From: Pseudomonadota bacterium
Lineage (GTDB): Bacteria > Pseudomonadota > Alphaproteobacteria > Acetobacterales > Acetobacteraceae
Length of the DNA stretch: 7,235 nucleotides
Direction: 5' to 3'
Assembly (NCBI GenBank): GCA_021808205.1
Contig: JAKBCD010000081.1
Location: 1 to 7,235 of the forward strand
The translations under genes and the position numbers were made by a program. Under the pieces are notes generated by a model. It was given only the letters and a program-made list of their open reading frames with translations. It did no database searches and was not told the origin of the DNA. This document shows, one piece after another, positions 1-5,373 of the stretch (within the stretch, counting starts at the first letter, position 1; each line of letters opens with the position of its first letter).

Positions 1-489
1 GACGGAGACAAAGGGGAACACGATGGCAGCCCCCTTCAGCCCCTTGGGCGCGGTGGCGTGCACATAGCCGTTTTCCAGCTCAATCACCGCTCCCATCGCC
101 TCCAGCCCTTTCAGGTGCAGGTCCACGGGCCGGGTGCCGATGGCACAGCCGCCGGGGAGCGAGACGCGGGCCTCCCCGGTGCGGGCCAGCAGCGGGCCGA
201 GCACCAGGATGGAGGCGCGCATCTTACGCACGATGTCGTAAGGCGCCTCGGTATTGGTGATCTTGCCGCCCAGCGTCAGACTGCGGCCTTCCGGCGTCAC
301 CTCGATGCCATGCTGCGCCAGCAGCTGGGACATGGTGGCGATATCCGCCAGCTTGGCGACGTTGGAGAGGGTCAGGCGCTCATCCGTGAGCAGCCCGCAG
401 GCCATCAGCGGCAGGGCGGCGTTCTTGGCGCCGGAGATGGCAATGGTGCCGTGCAGAGGCACGCCGCCTGTAATACGAATCGAATCCAT
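1..489 (-). CDS. murA: UDP-N-acetylglucosamine 1-carboxyvinyltransferase MurA (N-terminal 163 residues, cut by window edge)
   Basis: MurA catalyses the first committed step of peptidoglycan synthesis in the cytoplasm: transfer of enolpyruvate from phosphoenolpyruvate to UDP-N-acetylglucosamine. The visible part opens with the [10 protein letters not shown] block, containing K22 and N23. [15 protein letters not shown] (around residues 87-101) supplies R91, and [11 protein letters not shown] supplies C115 and R120. These fall exactly on the numbering known for the E. coli enzyme, including the cysteine that fosfomycin alkylates, so a fosfomycin-sensitive type is expected. The ATG at 489 is chosen because the N-terminus MDSIRITGG aligns with the family start with no extension. 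Only about 163 of some 420 residues are present; the gene continues left of the window. It lies 8 nt downstream of dcd on the same strand, so the two are probably cotranscribed, with the ribosome site inside the end of dcd. Confidence 0.97.
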   Translation of the reverse strand, partial: MDSIRITGGVPLHGTIAISGAKNAALPLMACGLLTDERLTLSNVAKLADIATMSQLLAQHGIEVTPEGRSLTLGGKITNTEAPYDIVRKMRASILVLGPLLARTGEARVSLPGGCAIGTRPVDLHLKGLEAMGAVIELENGYVHATAPKGLKGAAIVFPFVSV

Positions 490-497
490 GGTCTTGC

Positions 498-1052
498 TTA
501 CATCCTCGGCAGCGACACGCCGCGCTGGCCCATATATTTGCCCGCCTTGTCGGCGTAGGAGATCTCACAGGGGCTCTCGCCCTTGAGGAACAGAAACTGG
601 CAGATGCCTTCACCCGCGTAAATTTTCGCGGGCAGGGGGGTGGTGTTGGAAATTTCGATGGTCACCTGGCCTTCCCATTCCGGCTCCAGCGGCGTGACAT
701 TCACGATGATGCCGCAGCGCGCATAAGTGGATTTGCCAAGGCAGATGACCAGCACATCACGCGGGATGCGGAAATATTCCACCGTGTTGGTGAGCGCGAA
801 GCTGTTGGGCGGAATGATGCAGACCGGGCCGGTGCGGTCCACAAAGCTGGCGGGGCTGAAGGCTTTCGGGTCCACGATCGCCGAATCGACATTGGTGAAC
901 ACCTTGAAATCTTCGGAGCAGCGCGCGTCGTAGCCATAGGAGGAGAGGCCGTAGGAGACCACGCCGTTGCGCTTCTGGCTTTCCACGAACGGCTCGATCA
1001 TGCCGTGTTCCTGGGCCTGCTGGCGGATCCAATGGTCGGGCATCACGGGCAT
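498..1052 (-). CDS. dcd: dCTP deaminase
   Basis: Dcd hydrolyses dCTP to dUTP and ammonia, feeding dUTPase and thymidylate synthesis; it works as a cytoplasmic homotrimer. The 184-residue protein carries the family signatures: SSYGYDAR (about 37-44), GKSTYARCG (106-114, holding the nucleotide-binding Ser108 and Arg112 that correspond to S111 and R115 of E. coli), PLEPEWEG (121-128) and TIEISN (131-136), where Glu133 is the probable catalytic acid. The C-terminus ends in the usual KYMGQ-type tail. The length is slightly under the 193 residues of the E. coli enzyme. The ATG at 1052 is preferred over the in-frame ATG at 1043 because an AAGGA ribosome site lies 9 nt before it. The start overlaps the end of an upstream 53-residue ORF by 10 nt; the ATG at 1043 would instead form a TGATG overlap with that ORF. 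murA follows after 8 nt. Confidence 0.96.
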   Translation of the reverse strand: MPVMPDHWIRQQAQEHGMIEPFVESQKRNGVVSYGLSSYGYDARCSEDFKVFTNVDSAIVDPKAFSPASFVDRTGPVCIIPPNSFALTNTVEYFRIPRDVLVICLGKSTYARCGIIVNVTPLEPEWEGQVTIEISNTTPLPAKIYAGEGICQFLFLKGESPCEISYADKAGKYMGQRGVSLPRM

Positions 1053-1204
1053 TCGGGGGCGTCCTTTTTTGGGTCGGGTTTAGCACGGGCCTGGGCCTTG
1101 CGGCGGGCCAGGTTGGCACGCAGGGCGGCGGCCTCGGCTTCCTCGCGCGCGCGGCGGGCGGCCTCTGCGTGGGTGGGTTTTGAGGGAGAGTCTGGCGCCT
1201 TCAT
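1043..1204 (-). CDS. Small basic/acidic helical protein of 53 residues, upstream of dcd
   Basis: This short reading frame begins at the ATG at 1204 and ends at the TGA at 1045-1043. An in-frame stop lies four codons upstream of that ATG, so no longer version exists. The translated product has a Pro/Ser/Thr-rich N-terminus, an Ala/Glu/Arg-rich helical centre (about residues 13-30), and a basic block [15 protein letters not shown] at 28-42, followed by a charged Pro/Asp/Lys tail. The LRxNLxRRKxQxR pattern matches, from memory, small uncharacterised proteins common in Alphaproteobacteria; I could not verify this. The ORF ends inside the start of dcd (10 nt overlap), which suggests translational coupling. 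No clear Shine-Dalgarno precedes the ATG, so it may be leaderless. A low-complexity GC-rich shadow is the main alternative. The function is unknown; nucleic-acid or ribosome contact is only a guess from its charge. Confidence 0.6.
   Translation of the reverse strand: MKAPDSPSKPTHAEAARRAREEAEAAALRANLARRKAQARAKPDPKKDAPECP
1062..1066 (-). promoter_or_regulatory. Ribosome binding site deciding the dcd start
   Basis: The minus strand reads AAGGA here, with 9 nt between it and the ATG at 1052. The alternative dcd start at 1043 would be 18 nt away, too far for this site, so it supports the longer N-terminus. The site lies inside the coding region of the small upstream ORF. Confidence 0.6.
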
Positions 1205-1211
1205 GCGCCAT

Positions 1212-1241
1212 GTTCAAGCCGCGTCTTGGCCCGCCCGTCAA
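1212..1241 (-). promoter_or_regulatory. Weak candidate promoter for the small ORF-dcd-murA unit
   Basis: On the minus strand a good -35 hexamer, TTGACG (1241-1236), is followed after 18 nt by TTGAAC (1217-1212), a poor -10. Transcription would begin within a few bases of the ATG at 1204, giving a leaderless or near-leaderless message, which fits the lack of a ribosome site there. The -10 match is weak, so read-through from the tRNA gene is an equally good alternative. Confidence 0.25.
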
Positions 1242-1273
1242 GGCTGGATGATGAAGAGATTTTGAGGGAAATT

Positions 1274-1348
1274 TGGAGCGGGCGAAGGGATTCGAACCCT
1301 CGACCCCAACCTTGGCAAGGTTGTGCTCTACCCCTGAGCTACGCCCGC
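1274..1348 (-). tRNA. tRNA-Gly (anticodon GCC), CCA encoded
   Basis: The minus strand folds into a complete cloverleaf. The acceptor stem GCGGGCG pairs with CGCCCGC, the D-arm is GCTC/GAGC, the anticodon stem CAACC pairs with GGTTG around the loop TTGCCAA, the variable region is short, and the T-arm is GAGGG-TTCGAAT-CCCTT. The anticodon GCC (plus-strand positions 1314-1316) reads glycine codons GGC and GGU. The discriminator is U, followed by a genomically encoded CCA at 1276-1274. Total length is 75 nt. Its promoter lies just upstream and is divergent from the cnoX gene. Confidence 0.97.
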
Positions 1349-1366
1349 TCGCGGCGTGGGAGGCTC

Positions 1367-1394
1367 TTTATAGGAGCCCGAATGGGATTGCAAG
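1367..1394 (-). promoter_or_regulatory. Promoter of the tRNA-Gly gene
   Basis: On the minus strand a -35-like CTTGCA (1394-1389) is followed, after 16 nt, by the -10 hexamer TATAAA (1372-1367). Transcription would start near 1360, about a dozen bases before the mature tRNA 5' end, a normal leader length. The stretch after the -10 is GC-rich, as expected for a stringently controlled stable-RNA promoter (inference). Confidence 0.55.
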
Positions 1395-1420
1395 CCAGCG
1401 AATACGATTGTTGTGGCGGG

Positions 1421-1450
1421 GTGTGAGCGGCGGGCGCAATCCTATATAAG
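1421..1450 (+). promoter_or_regulatory. Candidate promoter of the cnoX operon
   Basis: The AT-rich -10 element TATATAA (1443-1449) stands out in a GC-rich surrounding and repeats the tRNA-Gly -10 motif. A -35 is poorly defined; GTGTGA at 1421-1426 has acceptable spacing but a weak match. The leader to the cnoX ATG would be about 27 nt. A heat-shock (RpoH) type promoter was considered because the product is a chaperone, but no convincing CTTG-type -35 at the right distance is visible. Confidence 0.35.
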
Positions 1451-1481
1451 AGCCTTAGAACTTTGTGACGGAACAGAATAA

Positions 1482-2420
1482 ATGAGTGCGTTATTCAACG
1501 ATACGCCGGGCACGCCAGCCGCAGGGGCGGTGGATTCCATCATTGATGGCGACCAGGCCAATTTCATGGCGGACGTCATCGAAGCCTCGCAGCAACTACC
1601 GGTAATCGTGGATTTCTGGGCTACCTGGTGCGGGCCGTGCAAAACCCTCACGCCGGCGCTGGAGCGTGTGACCCGCGCCCAAAACGGCCGCGTGCGGCTG
1701 GTGAAGATTGATGTGGACAAAAATCAGGCGCTGGTGGCGCAGCTCACTCGCATGGGGCTGCCGCTGCAATCCGTGCCCACGGTTGTTGCGTTTTGGCAGG
1801 GGCAGATTGCGGATACGTTCTCCGGCGCTCTGCCCGAGAGCGAGGTGAAGCGATTCGTGGAGGCGCTGCTGAAACTGGCGGGGTCCGCCGCACCGGGTGA
1901 GGAGCTGATTGCCCAGGGTAAGGAATTGCTGGAAGCAGGGCAGGCCGAGCAGGCTGCGCGGTATTTCGGCGCCGCCGTGCAGGAAGCGCAGGACAAGCCC
2001 GAAGCCTGGGGCGGGCTGGCGCGTGCGTTGCTCGCCATGGGTGAAGAGCAACACGCCGGTGAGATTTTGGCGCAGGTTCCGGCGGCTCTGGCTGAACATG
2101 CCGAGATTTCCGGCGCCAAGGCCGCGCTGGCGCTGGCGCAGGAAGGGCGCAAGGCGCAAGCCGCCATGTCTGGCCTGGAAACGCGCCTGGCCGCAAACCC
2201 GGATGACCATGAGGCGCGCTATGAGCTGGCCGCCGCTTTGAACGCAGCCGGCGCACGGGCCGAGGCTGCGGCCGCATTGCTGGAAATTGTCAAACGCGAC
2301 CGGGCCTGGAACCAGGACGGCGCGCGGCTGCAATTGCTGAAATTTTTTGAGGCATGGGGAATGGACGACCCGGCCACGATGGCGGCGCGGCGCAAGCTTT
2401 CAGCGCTGCTGTTCAGGTAA
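1482..2420 (+). CDS. cnoX: CnoX-type chaperedoxin (thioredoxin domain plus TPR region)
   Basis: The 312-residue protein has an N-terminal thioredoxin fold (about 20-130) with VDFWATWCGPCK, i.e. active-site cysteines C50 and C53, and the cis-proline loop SVPT (P99). An Ala/Glu-rich helical half follows (about 138-310) with TPR-like repeats: the GKELLEAGQAEQAARYF unit near 146-162, then units near 175-200 and 245-270. This is the architecture of E. coli YbbN/CnoX, a holdase that protects unfolded proteins under oxidative (bleach) stress and hands them to GroEL or DnaK. The E. coli protein has lost the redox-active CxxC. The Caulobacter protein keeps it, as this one does, so real thiol-disulfide activity is expected in addition to holdase activity. 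A GGA ribosome site lies 9-10 nt before the ATG. It heads a probable operon, with the LON-domain gene starting 4 nt after its stop. The location is cytoplasmic, as no signal peptide is visible. Confidence 0.92.
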   Translation: MSALFNDTPGTPAAGAVDSIIDGDQANFMADVIEASQQLPVIVDFWATWCGPCKTLTPALERVTRAQNGRVRLVKIDVDKNQALVAQLTRMGLPLQSVPTVVAFWQGQIADTFSGALPESEVKRFVEALLKLAGSAAPGEELIAQGKELLEAGQAEQAARYFGAAVQEAQDKPEAWGGLARALLAMGEEQHAGEILAQVPAALAEHAEISGAKAALALAQEGRKAQAAMSGLETRLAANPDDHEARYELAAALNAAGARAEAAAALLEIVKRDRAWNQDGARLQLLKFFEAWGMDDPATMAARRKLSALLFR

Positions 2421-2424
2421 GCGC

Positions 2425-3096
2425 ATGAGTATGCCGCCACCAATGCTGGAGGATTTGCCGGAAGAGTTTCCGGTTTTTCCGCTAGGCGGCGCGCTGCTGC
2501 TGCCACAGGGGCGGCTGCCGTTGAATATTTTTGAGCCGCGCTATCTGGCGATGGTTGAGGATGCGCTGGGGCAGGGGCGTTATTTTGGCATGGTGCAGCC
2601 CGATAAACGCCTGCCGCGAGGAGAGAACGGGCCAGGACTTTACCGCACCGGCTGCCTGGGCCGCATTTCTGCCTTCGAGGAGACCGGCGATGGGCGGTAT
2701 TTGATTACCTTGAGCGGTGTGATTCGTTTTGGCATCGCCGAGGAGATTGAAATGCGGCGCGGCTACCGGCGGGTGCGTGCCGGGCTTTCCGGCTTTGCGG
2801 CGGATCTGCACGCGCCTACCGATGTGTTGCCTTTTCCCCGGCAGATATTGCTGGATGCGCTTGCCCGGTATTTCGCCACCGCGGGGATTGAGGCGAATTG
2901 GGAGACGATTGCCGAAATGAACAATGCGGCCCTGGTGGTTTCGCTTTGCATGGCTTGCCCCTTTGCGCAGGAAGAAAAACAGGCGCTGCTGGAAGCCAAA
3001 GATCCGATGCTGCGCGCGGCGGCCTTGCGGGCGTTGCTGGAGATCGATTCCTTCGAGGGCGGCACGGAAGACGGAAAAACACCAAAAGCGAGTTGA
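2425..3096 (+). CDS. Stand-alone LON substrate-binding domain protein
   Basis: The 223-residue protein contains only the N-terminal substrate-recognition domain of Lon protease (Pfam LON_substr_bdg family). It has no AAA+ ATPase or Ser-Lys protease part. The signature stretch FPLGGALLLPQGRLPLNIFE (18-37), then PRY and the GCLGRISAFEETGDGRYLI region (77-94), are typical of this family, as is EEKQALLE at 183-190. Stand-alone members are widespread in Alphaproteobacteria and have no firm biochemical role; binding of unfolded or damaged proteins is the natural guess. The start at 2425 (MSMPPP) is chosen because it gives a 4 nt gap after the cnoX stop with an AGG just before. The frame is open further upstream, but an earlier start would overlap cnoX with a non-family arginine-rich extension. 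The next gene follows after 3 nt, indicating tight cotranscription. Confidence 0.9.
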   Translation: MSMPPPMLEDLPEEFPVFPLGGALLLPQGRLPLNIFEPRYLAMVEDALGQGRYFGMVQPDKRLPRGENGPGLYRTGCLGRISAFEETGDGRYLITLSGVIRFGIAEEIEMRRGYRRVRAGLSGFAADLHAPTDVLPFPRQILLDALARYFATAGIEANWETIAEMNNAALVVSLCMACPFAQEEKQALLEAKDPMLRAAALRALLEIDSFEGGTEDGKTPKAS

Positions 3097-3099
3097 CAC

Positions 3100-3294
3100 A
3101 TGACAGATGAAACAGACGAACCGGGATTGGACCCCCGCCTGCTGGAAATGCTGATTTGCCCCGTAACGCGCGGGATGCTGAAGTATGACCGGACTCGTAA
3201 CGAACTGATCAGCGAAAAGGCAGGTCTGGCCTTTCCCATCCGCAACGGCATTCCGGTGATGCTGGCGGAGGAAGCGCGGCCGCTGGACAAGTGA
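3100..3294 (+). CDS. Trm112/YcaR-family small protein
   Basis: The 64-residue protein matches the Trm112-like family (YcaR/UPF0434 in bacteria): [17 protein letters not shown] at 14-30, then [20 protein letters not shown] (41-55) and EEARPLD at the end. In eukaryotes and archaea Trm112 is a zinc-binding activator of methyltransferases. The bacterial members are often encoded near lipid A or nucleotide-sugar genes, and their role is unsettled. Here the classical zinc site is gone: the first motif is CPVT rather than CPxC, and the second reads LIS rather than LIC, leaving a single cysteine (C20). From memory this variant is common in Alphaproteobacteria. The ATG is 3 nt after the stop of the LON-domain gene. 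No function can be assigned from the operon alone. Confidence 0.9.
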   Translation: MTDETDEPGLDPRLLEMLICPVTRGMLKYDRTRNELISEKAGLAFPIRNGIPVMLAEEARPLDK

Positions 3295-3321
3295 GGCAGC
3301 GGATAAGCAGCGCCAGGTTGA

Positions 3322-4755
3322 ATGGCTGACGCCCGCCCCCCGGAACCGGAAATGCCCGCCTGGCGTATGCGCACCACGGCGGTTATTGTTGCGGTTGCGT
3401 TATTTATGCAAACCCTGGATTCGACTGTGGTGACAACAGCGCTGCCCGCCATGGCGCGCAGCTTCCACATCAACCCGCTCGACATGAGCGTTTGTGTCAC
3501 TTCCTATCTTATCGCGCTTTCGGTGTTCATTCCGGCCTCGGGCTGGGTGGCGGATCGGTTCGGCGCCCGGCAGGTGTTTCGCGCTGCGATCATCATCTTC
3601 ACCCTCGGTTCGATTGTGTGCGGCATTGCCCCCAATTTGCTGGTGTTGGTGATGGCGCGGGTTGTGCAGGGCGCTGGTGGCGCAATGATGCTGCCGGTAG
3701 GGCGGCTGTTGCTGCTGCGCTCGGTCAGCCGCGCGCAAATGGTAACGGCCATGACATGGCTGACAATGCCTGCACTGCTGGGCCCTGTGCTGGGGCCGCC
3801 GCTGGGCGGGTTTATTGTTTCTTTTGCGTCCTGGCGTTGGGTTTTCGATATCAACGTGCCCGTTGGCATGGCCGGCGTGGCCGCGGTTTCATTGTTCATT
3901 CCAGATGTGCGCGAGGAAGGGCGCGGCGGACATCTCGATACGCTGGGCCTGGTACTGTCTGGCCTGGCCATGGCGCTGTTAATGGCCGGAATGGAAACCC
4001 TGGGCCGCGGGCTGGTGCCAGCCTTCTGGACCGTTTTTGCCTTTGTGGCAGGTGTTGGCGCCTGCCTGGCCTATTGGCGGCACGCGCGGCGGATGGATAA
4101 CCCGGTGCTGGATTTTACCTTGTTCAAGGTGGATACGTTCCGGGTTTCCGTGACAGCAGGCAGTTTTTTCCGGGTTTCCGTGGGGGCGCTGCCGTTTCTG
4201 TTGCCGCTCATGCTGCAGCTTGGCTTTGGTAAATCGCCTCTGCAGAGCGGCATGATCACCTTTGCCGCGGCCGCTGGCGCCTTTGCGATGAAGCTGGCCA
4301 CGCAGCCGCTGCTCTCCCGCTTTGGCTTCCGCGCCGTGTTGATGTGGAACGGGGTGGCGGCGGTGGCCTCCATGGCTGTCACGGCGGTATTTTCACCCGC
4401 CTGGCCAGGGCTGCTGATGAGTCTGGTGCTGTTTATCGCCGGGTTTTTCCGCTCCCTGCAATTCACCGCCTTCAACGCGATCGCGTATGGCGATATCGCC
4501 CGGCCGCGCATGGCCGCCGCCACCACGCTTTATGCCACGGTGCAGCAGCTTTCCTTGACCATGGGGGTGGTTGTGGGGGCGGCGAGCCTGGAGATCTACG
4601 GTTGGGCGTTTGGCCACGCAGCTTCTGGGTTGCTGGAATACAGAGTGGCGTTTTTGATTGTAAGCGGGGTGGCCGCCTTGGCTATTCCGCTGTGCGCACG
4701 GCTGCCGGAGGCGGCGGGAGATGCACTGACCCGTTCGGCCCCGCCTCTCAGGTAG
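3322..4755 (+). CDS. MFS drug-efflux-type transporter, DHA2 (14-TM) family, HsrA/EmrB-like
   Basis: The 477-residue inner-membrane protein is a proton-driven major facilitator of the DHA2 group. TM1 carries MQTLDSTVVTTALP (29-42), the family's LDxTVV motif with the membrane-embedded Asp33. Loop 2-3 carries the MFS signature GWVADRFGARQVFR (74-87). TM4 has RVVQGAGGAMMLPVGR (113-128). TM5 carries the antiporter motif C region GPVLGPPLGG (154-163). Many further hydrophobic segments run to the end, consistent with 14 helices. From memory it resembles E. coli HsrA (YieO) more than EmrB, including a similar length. No membrane-fusion partner or outer-membrane channel gene is adjacent, so single-component export is likely; the substrate is unknown. 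It lies 27 nt after the Trm112-like gene, with a short AGG just before the ATG, so it is probably the last gene of the operon. It converges on the phosphatase gene with only 12 nt between stops. Confidence 0.92.
   Translation: MADARPPEPEMPAWRMRTTAVIVAVALFMQTLDSTVVTTALPAMARSFHINPLDMSVCVTSYLIALSVFIPASGWVADRFGARQVFRAAIIIFTLGSIVCGIAPNLLVLVMARVVQGAGGAMMLPVGRLLLLRSVSRAQMVTAMTWLTMPALLGPVLGPPLGGFIVSFASWRWVFDINVPVGMAGVAAVSLFIPDVREEGRGGHLDTLGLVLSGLAMALLMAGMETLGRGLVPAFWTVFAFVAGVGACLAYWRHARRMDNPVLDFTLFKVDTFRVSVTAGSFFRVSVGALPFLLPLMLQLGFGKSPLQSGMITFAAAAGAFAMKLATQPLLSRFGFRAVLMWNGVAAVASMAVTAVFSPAWPGLLMSLVLFIAGFFRSLQFTAFNAIAYGDIARPRMAAATTLYATVQQLSLTMGVVVGAASLEIYGWAFGHAASGLLEYRVAFLIVSGVAALAIPLCARLPEAAGDALTRSAPPLR
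4138..4182 (+). repeat. 15-bp direct repeat inside the MFS gene
   Basis: TTCCGGGTTTCCGTG occurs at 4138-4152 and again at 4168-4182, exactly 30 bp (10 codons) apart and in frame. Both copies encode FRVSV on the two sides of TAGSF. Related transporters, from memory, have similar but not identical phenylalanine-arginine motifs at both places, so the spacing is structural and only the exact nucleotide identity is unusual. Confidence 0.6.
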
Positions 4756-4767
4756 CGCCGCACAGCA

Positions 4768-5298
4768 TCAGCCGAGATCCTTGGGCAGCAGGAAGCGCTT
4801 GAGGCTGGCGCCGCCCTGGCCGAGCTGCTTCCAGCTGGTGGTGACGAGAAATTCGGCCAGAGCCCCGGTTGGGTAGCCTTCGTCGATTCGTGCGGTGGCG
4901 GGGTCGGGCCGGGTTGCGCCAGCCAGTTCCAATGCCAGCCCGTGCAAGCCAGGATTATGGCCGATGACGATGGCGCTGCGCACGGTCTCCGGCAGGTTTT
5001 GCAGGATGCCGAGCATTTGCTGCGGTGTTGCCATGTAAAGCTGCGGCAGTGAATCGATATTTGGCCATTCATCCCATACGGGCGTGTTTTCAAGTTCCTC
5101 CAGGGTTTGCTGCGTGCGGGTGGCGGTGGAAACCAGCACGACCTCGGGCGCCAGCCCTGCCGTGCGCATCGCCTGGCCGATTTTTTTTGCGGCGTGGCGG
5201 CCCTTATCCGTTAGCGCGCGGTTATGGTCAGACTGCCCCCGGGCTTCTGCTTCAGCCTTGGCATGACGAAGAAAAATCAACTGGTGCATAAGTGTCAT
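4768..5298 (-). CDS. SixA-like histidine phosphatase
   Basis: The protein (176 residues from the chosen start) belongs to the histidine phosphatase (phosphoglycerate-mutase-like) superfamily, SixA branch. The catalytic motif LRHAKAEAE gives R11 and H12, the histidine that is phosphorylated. VSTATRTQQT supplies the second arginine (R61), and VIGHNPGLHGLA supplies the second histidine (H114). E. coli SixA dephosphorylates phosphohistidine on phosphotransfer proteins; the target here is unknown, and the role could be metabolic. The frame is open to an ATG at 5373, but the added 25 residues do not look like this family. The ATG at 5298 or the one at 5289 (MHQLIFLRHA) is more likely; no strong ribosome site separates the two. 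It is divergent from the DUF6134 gene (75 nt between starts) and converges on the MFS gene. Confidence 0.88.
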   Translation of the reverse strand: MTLMHQLIFLRHAKAEAEARGQSDHNRALTDKGRHAAKKIGQAMRTAGLAPEVVLVSTATRTQQTLEELENTPVWDEWPNIDSLPQLYMATPQQMLGILQNLPETVRSAIVIGHNPGLHGLALELAGATRPDPATARIDEGYPTGALAEFLVTTSWKQLGQGGASLKRFLLPKDLG

Positions 5299-5335
5299 TG
5301 TGCCACGATAGAGAAAGCCTGTCGCCTCTGCCTCT

Positions 5336-5351
5336 ATGCCAATTCTGGCAT
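5336..5351. promoter_or_regulatory. Perfect 6-bp palindrome between divergent genes (candidate operator)
   Basis: ATGCCA and TGGCAT form a perfect inverted repeat around ATTC. It sits in the 75-bp gap between the phosphatase start (5298) and the DUF6134 start (5374), 22 bp before the latter. Such a place suits a dimeric regulator or repressor site, but a 6-bp arm can arise by chance. Confidence 0.3.
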
Positions 5352-5373
5352 TCGAAATTATGCAGAAGGGCAA

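Larger units (their letters stand above)
1361..1455. repeat. Inverted copy of a 14-15 bp promoter motif shared by tRNA-Gly and cnoX
   Basis: The minus strand at 1374-1361 reads CCTATAAAGAGCCT and the plus strand at 1441-1455 reads CCTATATAAGAGCCT. They are identical apart from one extra base. Each arm covers the apparent -10 box and the start region of a divergent promoter, so the two transcription units seem to use the same core motif in mirror image, 66 bp apart. The match is seen directly; its functional meaning is inferred. Confidence 0.5.

Noticed and set aside
58..558. Plus-strand open frame of 166 codons
   Set aside because: It runs antisense to murA and the end of dcd, both of which match their families residue by residue; the translated product has no recognisable pattern and is a GC-rich shadow.
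1226..1426. Plus-strand frame of 66 codons across the tRNA region
   Set aside because: It reads straight through the antisense of tRNA-Gly and both promoters; the RRDSNPRPQPWQG-type peptide is the well-known artefact of translating a tRNA T-arm.
1596..2333. Minus-strand frame of 245 codons
   Set aside because: It is wholly antisense to the cnoX gene, whose thioredoxin and TPR motifs are clear; long antisense frames are expected at this GC content.
2347..2424. Upstream extension of the LON-domain gene into cnoX
   Set aside because: The added arginine- and cysteine-rich residues are cnoX sequence read in another frame; the start at 2425 gives the normal family N-terminus.
2482..3099. Minus-strand frame of 205 codons
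   Set aside because: It is antisense to the LON-domain gene and has no family resemblance.
5224..5373. Upstream extension of the DUF6134 gene
   Set aside because: It overlaps the start of the phosphatase gene on the other strand and would bury the twin-arginine signal 50 residues inside the protein.
5299..5373. Longer N-terminus for the SixA-like phosphatase
   Set aside because: The extra 25 residues lie before the beta-strand that carries the catalytic RHA motif and do not resemble the family; ATGs at 5298 and 5289 are better placed.
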